DNA of 64,000 nucleotides, taken from the NCBI GenBank assembly GCA_965197495.1, contig OZ240210.1:2170001-2234000 (forward strand), given 5' to 3'. Positions 26,879-34,424 of this stretch are shown in pieces. Origin of the DNA: SMYC01 sp965197495. GTDB taxonomy: Bacteria > Acidobacteriota > Vicinamibacteria > Marinacidobacterales > SMYC01. The position numbers were made by a program, and so were the translations under genes. The notes beneath the pieces were generated by a model, which ran no database searches, had not been told where the DNA came from, and worked only from the letters and a program-made list of their open reading frames with translations. The number at the start of each line of letters is the position of its first letter. Within the stretch, counting starts at the first letter, position 1.

Positions 26879-28858
26879 CTATTGTAGCCGAGTGCCGTAC
26901 CAGCGGCGCAGGACATCTTCGGCTGCTTTGCCGTTCGGCGTGAAGCCGCGGTGGCCGTCGCCGCCACGTCTCAGATCCGTGGGCCACTTCCACCAATACA
27001 TGCCGTGGATCCATTCGGTTTCATCGGCAAGGCAGCGGAAGGCGATCTCATACGCACGAGCTTGGTCCTCGGGAGAGAGCTCGCGCTCTTTGTCGCTCGC
27101 ATGCGGGTTCTTCCACGGGCTCTTCGTGCTCGCATATCCGATCTCGGTCAGGATCACAGGTTTTCGATGGCGCTCGTGCAGCGCTCTGACTTGATTGAGC
27201 GCCGCCTCGAAGCCTTTCTCGAGCTCTTCGTCGCTCGGATGCTCGTGGGCGCTCAGCGGGTAGTAGAAGTCGACGCCGATATAGTCGAGAAGATCCCAAA
27301 AATCAACTTGCTGTACTTCCTTACCCCAGTTCGCGGCATAGACCAGCTTGCCCGAATAGAGCCGCCGGATGTCTCCGATGAGCGTCTGCCACCGGTGTCG
27401 ATGTCCGTGAGTCAGTTTGGAAAGCTCCGTCCCGATCGCAAAGAGCGGTACTTCGAGCTCCTGGGCCATGAGGGCGTAGTGCCGAATCCACTCGCCATAC
27501 TCACGAAACATGCGGTCTTCGTCCGCGGGAGTCGTCCCTTCGATCTCTCCTGGCCAGCTTCGCCGCACCCAGATCTGAGGCTTGAGCAACACCGTCAGGC
27601 CACGCTCGCGCGCGCGGCGGATCACGTGGGCAATGTCTTCGTCGGTCTCCGAGCCGGCGCGGCGCGGCACTTCGAGCGATACGATCTCCGTAGGGGCGCT
27701 CATGAACGTGTACGGCACGACCGCGACCGCAGCGATACCGAGCCGCTGCAACCGGCCCAACGCAGCATCCGATCGCTCGGAGAGATAGCCGTTGTGAATC
27801 TGGTAGCCCTCGTGCGCATAGGTAAAGCCGTGCTGGAAACCGCGCGGCGGCGCGAAGGAGTGGGTACGTGGATTCTTTTCGGCGAGTGCTTGTGCCCAAG
27901 CGTTGCCGAACTTTTCGACATCGGGCTCGCGATCGTCAACGAAGCGGGCGAAAGACGCCGCGACGGCTTCCGTGATGAATGGCGACGTCGCGTCGAAGCG
28001 AGTGTCGTCCAAGAGCTCGACGAGCGAAGGCGGTGTGCTGAGGCTCATGATGCGCCGCGCGATCTCGTCGAGGCGGTCGAGCTCGGCGCGGTCATAGGTG
28101 TTACGCGCCGCGCGTCCACGTTTCAAAAGAAGCGGTCCGTCGCCGGTCTCCGCGAGTAGACGCGCGGGCTTTTCATCGACGCCGAGAACGATGTGGTAGG
28201 CGCCTTCGTTCATGTGGGCTGAACGGGTGTCATCGGTAATGAGGCCCTTTTCCTCGAGGCTCGCATAGACATGAACGTCCATCAACGGCACCCGCGGCCC
28301 GGACCGTGCGAAGCGGCGAAGCGCGTCGCCTGCGACCTCGAAGCCATGCACGAAGAAACGAAAGGAGTCGGTGACGAGCTGCGGATGCGTCGGGAGCTCG
28401 AAACGGCGTATCTCGTAGGAGCCGTCCTCTCGACGAAACCCGAGAAGCGTCGTGTATCCATCCCGCCTTATGTGCACGTCGGCGCGACGGCGCGGGATGG
28501 GGCTGGCCATTACGCCGGCCACGATGGTCATGCGGTAAGCGGAGTTTAGCGGGTTCCGCTGGGAGATCTGCACGAGATAGCCGGGACGGTCGTACCACTC
28601 GGCGAACTCTTTGGGCGCGAGCTTACGGATCCATCGGTTGGATGCCGATGTGCCGATAAGAGCGACGCTCCCTCGCGCGAGCTCTTCATGGGTCACTTTG
28701 GAGGCGGCGACGCTCGTCGCATTCCACCGTGGCCACCGGCGCCAGGACGCGAGCTCCACCGGAGCGCTGCGATCCGGGTGCACGATGAGCAAGTCGCGTC
28801 GCGAGCGCGCGGGCTCTTGAGCCAGGGTCAAGGCAAGAATCGCGAGAAGGGCTCGCAT
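26879..28858 (-). CDS. Secreted GH113-like glycoside hydrolase with unassigned N-terminal domain
   Basis: 659 residues; a short signal peptide (MRALLAILALTLAQEP). Residues 330-659 form a TIM barrel resembling GH113: QHGFTYAHEGYQIHNGYLS, AVAVVPYTFMS, LLKPQIWVRRSWPG, FAIGTELSKL (likely acid/base Glu), and PVILTEIGYAS (likely nucleophile Glu), then WWKWPTD. GH113 members cleave beta-mannan; substrate here is unproven. Residues 20-320 hold a peptidase-MA-like region (SFRFFVHGFEVAGDALRRF, AHMNEGAYHIVLG), but a full HExxH is not seen. The gene starts 4 bp after the stop of the CDF exporter gene, so it lies in the ArsR-CDF transcription unit, an unexpected place for a glycosidase. Confidence 0.75.
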   Translation of the reverse strand: MRALLAILALTLAQEPARSRRDLLIVHPDRSAPVELASWRRWPRWNATSVAASKVTHEELARGSVALIGTSASNRWIRKLAPKEFAEWYDRPGYLVQISQRNPLNSAYRMTIVAGVMASPIPRRRADVHIRRDGYTTLLGFRREDGSYEIRRFELPTHPQLVTDSFRFFVHGFEVAGDALRRFARSGPRVPLMDVHVYASLEEKGLITDDTRSAHMNEGAYHIVLGVDEKPARLLAETGDGPLLLKRGRAARNTYDRAELDRLDEIARRIMSLSTPPSLVELLDDTRFDATSPFITEAVAASFARFVDDREPDVEKFGNAWAQALAEKNPRTHSFAPPRGFQHGFTYAHEGYQIHNGYLSERSDAALGRLQRLGIAAVAVVPYTFMSAPTEIVSLEVPRRAGSETDEDIAHVIRRARERGLTVLLKPQIWVRRSWPGEIEGTTPADEDRMFREYGEWIRHYALMAQELEVPLFAIGTELSKLTHGHRHRWQTLIGDIRRLYSGKLVYAANWGKEVQQVDFWDLLDYIGVDFYYPLSAHEHPSDEELEKGFEAALNQVRALHERHRKPVILTEIGYASTKSPWKNPHASDKERELSPEDQARAYEIAFRCLADETEWIHGMYWWKWPTDLRRGGDGHRGFTPNGKAAEDVLRRWYGTRLQ

Positions 28859-28862
28859 GGGC

Positions 28863-29837
28863 TCAGCTCTGATTCAGAAATCGCCTGAGGGACGGCGAGG
28901 GCTCATGCTCGCCCGAGCAGCAGTGCTCGAGCTCCTCGTGAATCCACGACGTTTCCGGTTGGATGGTGACGTGGCGGATGCCGTAGCGCTCTCGAAGCAG
29001 TGCGGTGGCTCGTCTCAAGACAGAGTCAGCGACGTCATTCGAAGTCACTTCCGCGTGGCAGCTCAACGACACGAAGCCGGAGGTGACCGTCCACACGTGC
29101 AGGTCGTGGACATCCTCGATCCCTTCGATGGCGATGAGATCCTTCCGCAGCGCATCCGAGTCGAGGTTCCGCGGCGCGCTCTCGAGAAGCACTGAGACCG
29201 TTTCGCGCACGAGCCGCCAGCCCGAAATGAGAATCAGAACGGCGATAAAGATACTTACGAGCGCATCGATGGGTGTCCAGCCCGTGAAACGGATGACGAT
29301 CGCCGCCAGAATGACGCCGGCGGAGCCGAGCGCATCGCCCATGACATGCAAAAAGGCGGCGCGCGCATTCAGGTTTCCGTGGCTATGGCCGCCGAGAATG
29401 TTCAGCGACACGAGATTCACCACGAGCCCGATGCAAGCGATAACGAGCATTGGACCGCTCGCGACCTCGCCGGCGCCTTCGGAAAGCCGCCCGAAGGCGT
29501 GCCAACTGACGACGAAAGCAATCACGACGAGAAGCGATCCGTTGGCGAGCGCCGCGAGAATCTCGGCGCGGTGAAAGCCGAAGGTACGCCGCACCGTGTG
29601 CGGGTGGCTCGCGATCCACATCGCGAAGAGACCGAGACCGAGCGCCGCCGCGTCGGAGACCATGTGCCCCGCGTCGGCCATCAGGGCGAGGCTGTTCGCG
29701 AGAATGCCGCCGATGAGCTCGGCAAGCATGAAGCCGGAGGTCAGAAGAAAGGCGAGCACCATCGAGCGGCGGGTCTGCCCGTCGGAGCGGCCGCGCGAGT
29801 GGTCGTGCTGGTTGTCGTTGTCGTTCTTAGTGGTCAA
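28863..29837 (-). CDS. Cation diffusion facilitator (Zn/Cd/Co-type exporter)
   Basis: 324 residues with a His/Asp-rich N-terminus (NDNDNQHDHSRG) and six membrane helices. The transport site pairs are visible: MADAGHMVSDA in helix II (HxxxD) and LHVMGDALGS in helix V. A His loop GGHSHGNLN lies between helices IV and V, as in ZitB/CzcD. The cytoplasmic C-terminal domain (EGIEDVHDLHVWTVTSG) is the metal-sensing ferredoxin-like fold, followed by HEELEHCCSGE. The protein exports divalent metal from the cytoplasm in exchange for protons. Its ATG overlaps the arsR stop (ATGA), giving a standard regulator-exporter operon. Zn is the most likely ion from the HD-HD site. Confidence 0.92.
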   Translation of the reverse strand: MTTKNDNDNQHDHSRGRSDGQTRRSMVLAFLLTSGFMLAELIGGILANSLALMADAGHMVSDAAALGLGLFAMWIASHPHTVRRTFGFHRAEILAALANGSLLVVIAFVVSWHAFGRLSEGAGEVASGPMLVIACIGLVVNLVSLNILGGHSHGNLNARAAFLHVMGDALGSAGVILAAIVIRFTGWTPIDALVSIFIAVLILISGWRLVRETVSVLLESAPRNLDSDALRKDLIAIEGIEDVHDLHVWTVTSGFVSLSCHAEVTSNDVADSVLRRATALLRERYGIRHVTIQPETSWIHEELEHCCSGEHEPSPSLRRFLNQS

Positions 29838-30181
29838 CGTTGCTCTGTCTCGAAGGCGTGCTCGAGGCCTTGCTGGAAAAGGCTGCGGATGTGTTCGTCG
29901 TTCAAGCTGTAATAAACGAGCTTACCGTCGCGGCGGCTCCGCACGACGTGGAGCTGCCGTAGCGTGCGCAGCTGATGCGAGACCGCGGACTCGCTCATCG
30001 CGACGACCCCGGCGAGGTCCGTGGTGCAGCGCTCGGCAAGCGAGAGCGCGTGCACGATGCGCACCCGCGTCGGATCACCGAGGACCTGAAAGGTCTCCGC
30101 GAGGATCCGCGCCTGCTCGACGGAGAGGACGTCGGTCTCGATGTCGGGACATCGGTGGGCGCTCGTCGTTGTCGTCGCCAT
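29834..30181 (-). CDS. ArsR/SmtB-family metalloregulator
   Basis: 115 residues. The winged helix is clear: VLGDPTRVRIVHALSLAERCTTDLAGVVAMSESAVSHQLRTLRQLHVVRSRRDGKLVYYSL. The C-terminal helix ends in DEHIRSLFQQGLEHAFE, with acidic and His residues where the alpha5 zinc site of SmtB/CzrA proteins sits. A Cys is present near the N-terminus (RCPDIE). These repressors leave the DNA when Zn, Co or Cd binds. The gene leads the CDF operon and is translationally coupled to it. Its own promoter appears to place transcription close to the ATG, so the mRNA may be almost leaderless. Confidence 0.9.
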   Translation of the reverse strand: MATTTTSAHRCPDIETDVLSVEQARILAETFQVLGDPTRVRIVHALSLAERCTTDLAGVVAMSESAVSHQLRTLRQLHVVRSRRDGKLVYYSLNDEHIRSLFQQGLEHAFETEQR

Positions 30182-30189
30182 ACGATTGA

Positions 30190-30218
30190 ATGTTAGTTCA
30201 ATTGTTCATAAGTAGCAA
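30190..30218 (-). promoter_or_regulatory. Promoter/operator of the arsR-CDF operon
   Basis: On the minus strand TTGCTA (30218-30213), a 17-bp spacer and TAACAT (30195-30190) fit a sigma-70 promoter. The -10 ends only 8 bases before the arsR ATG, suggesting a leaderless or near-leaderless mRNA. Between the boxes lies ATGAACAATTG and just after it ACATTCAAT, resembling the split TGAA..TTCA operator of SmtB-type regulators. An IS200 element is inserted 9 bp upstream of the -35 box. Confidence 0.55.
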
Positions 30219-30226
30219 GTGTTAAT

Positions 30227-30813
30227 GTCCCACTCGGGGATGGTTGAAATCCCTCGCCTTTAGGCGAAGCGTTTAGGAGGCTTGGGGTACGATCCCCAGG
30301 TGAAAGGATATCGTAAATCATTGCACACGACGTACCAGTTAAACTATCACTTCGTATTTATCACGAAGTACCGCAAGCCGGCCTTGAGAGGGGATGTAGC
30401 GGTTCGTCTCCGGGATCTCATCCGGGAGATCTGTGCTCGGAACCAGATAGAAATACTGAAGGGTCATGTGCGGCCTGAGCACGTGCACCTGTTGCTGAGC
30501 GTGCCGCCGAATTTGTCGCCGAGTCGAGTGATGCAGTTGATCAAGGGTAAGACGTCGAATCGTCTGATGCGCGACTTACGGACGATGCGGAAGGAGTTCT
30601 GGGGTCGGCACCTACGGGCGCGGGGTTACTTCGTGGTGACAACGGGCAACGTGACGGATGAGGTGATAGCGAAGTATATAGAGTTGCAGGGTGCCGTGCC
30701 CCAGGACGACGATTCTTTCAAGGTCAGTGAGTAGTGAAACGAGGCAAGGACAAGCCGACTTTAGTCGGCGACGTGAACCCATCGCCTTTAGGCGATGGAG
30801 CGCACGCGCTCAG
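30227..30813 (+). mobile_element. Complete IS200/IS605-type element (587 bp), inserted 3' of TTAAT
   Basis: Borders are fixed by comparison with the split copy at 42013-44519. The left end starts GTCCCACTCGGGG after TTAAT (30222-30226); the right end stops at GCGCTCAG. The ends carry subterminal hairpins with TTTA loops: TCGCC-TTTA-GGCGA at the left, GCCGAC-TTTA-GTCGGC (30754-30769) and CCATCGCC-TTTA-GGCGATGG (30779-30798) at the right. Absence of terminal inverted repeats and of a target duplication, and insertion 3' of a fixed pentamer, match single-strand Y1 transposition. The same pentamer TTAAT precedes the other copy. Confidence 0.88.
30282..30734 (+). CDS. tnpA: IS200/IS605 TnpA, HUH/Y1 transposase
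   Basis: About 150 residues. The HUH motif is in HVRPEHVHLLLSVPP (His-x-His), and the catalytic Tyr is in TDEVIAKYIELQG near the C-terminus. The N-terminal TTYQLNYHFVFITKYRKPAL strand is typical of the family. The enzyme cuts single-stranded DNA at the hairpin-marked ends and rejoins it at the target pentamer. The start is uncertain: TTG 30282 sits too near the AGGAGG, and GTG 30300 lies further away after a GGGG..CCCC stem. No tnpB is present. The frame is intact, so this copy may be active. Confidence 0.88.
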   Translation: MGYDPQVKGYRKSLHTTYQLNYHFVFITKYRKPALRGDVAVRLRDLIREICARNQIEILKGHVRPEHVHLLLSVPPNLSPSRVMQLIKGKTSNRLMRDLRTMRKEFWGRHLRARGYFVVTTGNVTDEVIAKYIELQGAVPQDDDSFKVSE

Positions 30814-30857
30814 TTTAGCACTTTAAACTACTGATACAATGGGACTTAATTATATTC

Positions 30858-30886
30858 TTGACTGGTCGTTCCAGAACGTGTATAGT
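30858..30886 (+). promoter_or_regulatory. Sigma-70 promoter of the tetR-trx operon
   Basis: TTGACT (30858-30863), exactly 17 bp, then TATAGT (30881-30886), ten bases before the tetR ATG. The spacer holds TGGTCGTTCCA, a short dyad that could be part of an autoregulatory operator. The close -10/ATG spacing points to a very short leader. Confidence 0.7.
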
Positions 30887-30896
30887 ACATCTCGAG

Positions 30897-31502
30897 ATGG
30901 CGAGACCACGAGAGTTCAACCGGGATGAAGTCTTGGACCGCGCGATCAACGTGTTTTGGACGCGTGGCTACGACAGAACCTCAATCCAGGATCTCGTCGA
31001 CATCATGGGTATTCAGCGGGGGAGTCTCTACGCCGCATTCGGAGACAAGCAGCAACTTTTTCTCGAAGCGCTCGACCTCTACGAGCAGCGTTTTCATGAC
31101 AAGACCGTGCGCGTGCTCGCGGAAGGCGGCACCGTTCAGGAGCGCATTGCGAAGATTTTTCGCGAGGTGGTGCTCGATTGCGCTTGCGCTCAGGGAAGCC
31201 GCGGTTGCTTCATCACCAACACGGCCGTGTCCCTGGCCGAAGGGGACGAAGAGACGGCGGCGCGGATCCGGAAGAACTTGAAGCGCCTCGAGAACGCCTT
31301 CGAAGCGTCGCTCGCGAAGGCGCCAGACCTCTCGGGCCGTCACGGTCCGCGCGCGCGCGCACGTTATTTGACGAACGCCCTTCAAGGACTTCGAGTTCTT
31401 TCAAGATGTTGTGTCGACATCGACGTGCTGCAAGACGCCGTGGACGTGACGCTTTCAGTTCTAGACCAGAAACAGTTCACAGAAGAAAGGAGACCCGCCT
31501 AA
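30897..31502 (+). CDS. TetR-family regulator with Cys-rich sensor region
   Basis: 201 residues from ATG 30897. The N-terminal helix-turn-helix is standard (NRDEVLDRAINVFWTRGYDRTSIQDLVDIMGIQRGSLYAAFGDKQQLF). The effector half has a Cys cluster CACAQGSRGCFITNTAVSLAEGDEE, like the GC(F/L)I-N block of NemR/AcuR-type repressors that respond to electrophiles or oxidants, plus SRCCVD near residue 180. Its stop overlaps the thioredoxin ATG (TAATG), so the two are co-translated. A redox- or electrophile-sensing repressor of its own thioredoxin gene is the simplest reading. A ligand-binding rather than thiol mechanism is possible. Confidence 0.87.
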   Translation: MARPREFNRDEVLDRAINVFWTRGYDRTSIQDLVDIMGIQRGSLYAAFGDKQQLFLEALDLYEQRFHDKTVRVLAEGGTVQERIAKIFREVVLDCACAQGSRGCFITNTAVSLAEGDEETAARIRKNLKRLENAFEASLAKAPDLSGRHGPRARARYLTNALQGLRVLSRCCVDIDVLQDAVDVTLSVLDQKQFTEERRPA

Positions 31503-31843
31503 TGGGTGACGCAAAGTACATCACTGCAACGGAGGATAATTTCAAGAGTGAGGTGCTCGACTCCTCGCAGCCGGTCCTCGTGGATTTTTGGGCCGAGTGG
31601 TGCGGGCCGTGTCGGATGATCGCTCCTGCCATCGAAGAGCTGGCAGCCGATTTCGAAGGCAAGGCCAAAGTGGCCAAAGTCAATGTCGACGAGCAGCCTC
31701 GACTCGGTGAGCAGTTCGGCGTGCGCTCGATCCCAACGATTCTGTTCATTCAAGATGGCAAGGTTGTCGAGCAACTCGTCGGCGCGGCGTCGAAAGAAGC
31801 GCTCGCGGAGAAGTTGAACAACTTGATCGCCGTCGCGTCCTAA
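31502..31843 (+). CDS. trxA: Thioredoxin
   Basis: 113 residues, the normal length. The active site WCGPC lies in VLVDFWAEWCGPCRMIAP; the cis-Pro loop is VRSIPTILF and the C-terminal helix ALAEKLNNLI. It reduces protein disulfides in the cytoplasm using thioredoxin reductase. The gene begins inside the tetR stop codon, so its production follows the regulator's. AGAAAGGAGA lies about eight bases upstream of the ATG. No export signal is present. Confidence 0.96.
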   Translation: MGDAKYITATEDNFKSEVLDSSQPVLVDFWAEWCGPCRMIAPAIEELAADFEGKAKVAKVNVDEQPRLGEQFGVRSIPTILFIQDGKVVEQLVGAASKEALAEKLNNLIAVAS

Positions 31844-31985
31844 AGGTCGCGAAGCGCGCCCGAATCTTTCTTACCTGCCCTCAGAAGGCGATGAGCCGAT
31901 AGCTGCTGCTGGAGCGTCACGAGCAAGTGGCAACCGACTCGGATCTGTAGTACATGGTCCGTCGAACCAGAAAAGGAGGCAACTC

Positions 31986-32366
31986 ATGCGTCGCGCCATT
32001 TGGCTCACCGCCACCTCATGCATCACACTAGCGGCTATGCCTGTCACCACCCAAAGCCCGTAAGCACTATCCAAACATCCCCGGCGAAGTGCTCTTCGAG
32101 CCTTCAAGAACGACAAGCTCGTCGTGCAGAAATTCGTCATCGAGCCCGGCCAGTGGGAAGGCGTCCACCCGCATCCCGGCAATCAGCTCTACGTTCATAT
32201 TCGTGGCGGCGAGTGGACGGTGCGCCGAGGCGACGAGAAGACGACGTCGTATTCCGAAACGGGCTCGGTCGGCTGGATGGAGGCCGTCGCCCTCAGCGAT
32301 GACCACGAGTCCGGCAATACCGGAGACACCGCGATCGAGCTCTTGTGGATTACGCTGAAGGAATAG
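31986..32366 (+). pseudogene. Secreted cupin-domain gene broken by frameshifts
   Basis: ATG 31986 opens a signal-peptide-like stretch (MRRAIWLTATSCITLAAMPV) that hits a stop after about 26 codons. The next frame carries HYPNIPGEVLFE, and a third frame from about 32110 carries KLVVQKFVIEPGQWEGVHPHPGNQLYVHIRGGEWTVR..GDTAIELLWITLKE to the stop at 32366. Together they make one small cupin protein of about 125 residues, with the metal-type motif GxHxHPGNQ. At least two frameshifts are needed. It is convergent with the broken D-aminoacylase gene. Confidence 0.75.
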
Positions 32367-32374
32367 CCGACGGC

Positions 32375-33311
32375 TTACTTTCTTTTCAGAACACGTCCCG
32401 GATGCTCGCCCGTCGTGCGGCCCTCGGCATAGACGAGCACGCCGTTCACCCAGACTTTGTCGATACCCTCGGAAACCGCCGTAGGGTCTTCGGGGGTCGC
32501 TCGATCGATGACGGTGTCGGGATCGAAGAGCACGAGGTCGGCCTTGAAACCCGGCTCGATCCGGCCGCGATCCACGAAGCCCATGTGCTCGGCCGCGAGC
32601 GCCGTCGACTTGTGAACGGCGTCCGGTAGCGTCAACGCATCGCGCTCGCGCACATAACGCCCGAGCACGCGTGGGTAGGTTCCATAACCGCGAGGGTGCG
32701 CGCCGTCGAGCTCGCCATCGGTGCAAATGTTCGTATGGCGCCACGCCATCAGCCGCTCGATGTCGCGCTCGTCCATGTTCGTCGCGATGACGCTCTCGAC
32801 GCCTTCCTCTCCCGCCGCCCGCATGGCCTCGGCATCGCGAATGAGATCCATGAGCGTCTCCACACGCTCCGTGCCCCGCATAGGCTGCGATGTTCACGGC
32901 CGCGGGCTCCGCGTCGAGACCCTCGAAGAAGTCGGCGAGCGGGAAGGGCGAGCCGCCATCTTGGCCCCCGACAATCGTCGTGATGCCCTGGCTCACCGCG
33001 GCGAGCGCATCCCGGTGAAGCGACAAGTCGCTGTCGCCGTGGCTATGTGTGTCGATGAATCCCGGTGCGAGCGTCAGTCCTGTCGCATCGATGACGTCGA
33101 CGTCGACCTCGACGCCGTCGGCGGGCTCCGTTTCGTCGACCGCGGTGATGGTGTCCCCTTCGATATGAACGTTCACCAAGCGGGCGGCGCCCCCGCCGCC
33201 GTCGAGAACGGACGCCCCCACGACGGTGAACCCTGCGGGCGATTCTTCCGTGGCTCGTGGGGCACAGGAAACAACGAGCAGACTCACGACGAGCAGTAGC
33301 AGGACCATCAT
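32375..33311 (-). pseudogene. N-acyl-D-amino-acid deacylase-type lipoprotein gene with internal deletion
   Basis: The N-terminal part (33311 to about 32890) has a lipobox (LVVSCAPR), the composite-domain start ASVLDGGGGAARLVNVHIEGD and the metal motif GFIDTHSHGDSD, continuing to NIAAYAGHG. The next recognisable sequence is in another frame, RVETLMDLIRDAEAMRAAGEEGV, and runs through ERDIERLMAWRHTNICTDG, HPRGYGTYPRVLGRYV to the stop at 32375. Family proteins are near 500 residues, so roughly 150-200 residues are missing at the junction near 32880. The deletion removes the central metal ligands, so it is dead. Confidence 0.78.
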
Positions 33312-33410
33312 GCGAGCTTTGTATCGCTATTCCGCCGGCTCGATCAACTACCCCCCCTTGCCCTTGGCGGAGCAGGTGACCTTTCTTCAGCACCCTGCTA
33401 GACTGCGCGT

Positions 33411-34424
33411 GTGACGACACATCCAGTGGACACACTAAAAAGACCCGTCCGCAGCTTGCGCGTATCGGTGACCGATCGCTGTAACTTACGCTGTCAGTAC
33501 TGCATGCCGGAAGCTGAGTATGTGTGGCTTCCCAAGAGCGACATCTTGAGCTTCGAAGAAACGTCGCGCCTTGTCCGGATCTTCACCTCGCTGGGTGTCG
33601 ACAAAGTGCGCCTCACCGGCGGCGAGCCCCTTCTCAGGAAGGATTTTCCCGAGCTCGTCCGCATGCTCCGCGACAACGAGCGGGTCAAAGATCTTGCGCT
33701 CACGACGAATGGTGTTCTGCTCGCGACACAGGCGAAAGCGCTCTGGGACGCCGGCCTGTCGCGAATCACCGTTAGTATCGACACGCTCCGCGGCGAGCGG
33801 TTTCGCGAGCTCAGCCAACGCGATCAGCTAAAAGACGTCCTCGCCGGTATCGACCACGCGCGTAGCGCCGGCTTCACCGGCCTCAAGCTCGATACCGTGG
33901 TGATGCGAGGTGTGAATGACGACGAGGTGATCGATCTGATCGACTACGGCAAAAGCGTCTCCGCGGAAGTGCGATTCATCGAGTACATGGATGTGGGCGG
34001 CGCGACCCGGTGGTCGGACGCGCAAGTCTTCTCACGGGACGAGATTCTAAAAGTCGTGGCCGAACATTTCGGCAAACCGGCAGAGCAGATCGATCTCGAC
34101 AGCTGGGCCCCCGCTAGACGGTACCGGCTTCCCGACGGGACGACCTTCGGCATCATCGCCACGATGACCGCGCCTTTTTGCCGCACCTGCGATCGGAGCC
34201 GCTTGACTGCGGACGGCATGTGGTACCTCTGCCTCTATGCGCGGAACGGGACGGATCTGCGCGGCAAGCTCCGGGAAGGTGCGACGGACGAAGAGCTGAC
34301 GGCACTCATCGCTTCGACGTGGCGAGCGCGCACGGACCGGGGCGCCGAGCTTCGACGAGAACCGGTCCAAGTAGAAACGCTTCGGAAGGACCCGCACCTC
34401 GAGATGCATACTCGCGGTGGGTAG
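33411..34424 (+). CDS. moaA: GTP 3',8-cyclase MoaA (molybdenum cofactor biosynthesis)
   Basis: 337 residues from GTG 33411. The radical-SAM cluster motif is CNLRCQYC (CxxxCxxC) in VTDRCNLRCQYCMPEAE; LTGGEPLLRKD is the SAM-binding GGEP. The second cluster motif FCRTCDRSRLTADGMWYLCLY and the C-terminal Gly-Gly (TRGG) needed for catalysis are present. MoaA with MoaC converts GTP to cyclic pyranopterin monophosphate, the first step of molybdopterin synthesis. No other mo- genes are nearby, so the pathway must be completed elsewhere. Its 3' end overlaps the dipeptidase gene by 8 bp. Confidence 0.95.
   Translation: MTTHPVDTLKRPVRSLRVSVTDRCNLRCQYCMPEAEYVWLPKSDILSFEETSRLVRIFTSLGVDKVRLTGGEPLLRKDFPELVRMLRDNERVKDLALTTNGVLLATQAKALWDAGLSRITVSIDTLRGERFRELSQRDQLKDVLAGIDHARSAGFTGLKLDTVVMRGVNDDEVIDLIDYGKSVSAEVRFIEYMDVGGATRWSDAQVFSRDEILKVVAEHFGKPAEQIDLDSWAPARRYRLPDGTTFGIIATMTAPFCRTCDRSRLTADGMWYLCLYARNGTDLRGKLREGATDEELTALIASTWRARTDRGAELRREPVQVETLRKDPHLEMHTRGG

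Noticed and set aside
30754..30798. The two TTTA-loop hairpins as rho-independent terminators
   Set aside because: They lack a following T-run and recur in the IS200 ends, where hairpins are transposase recognition structures.
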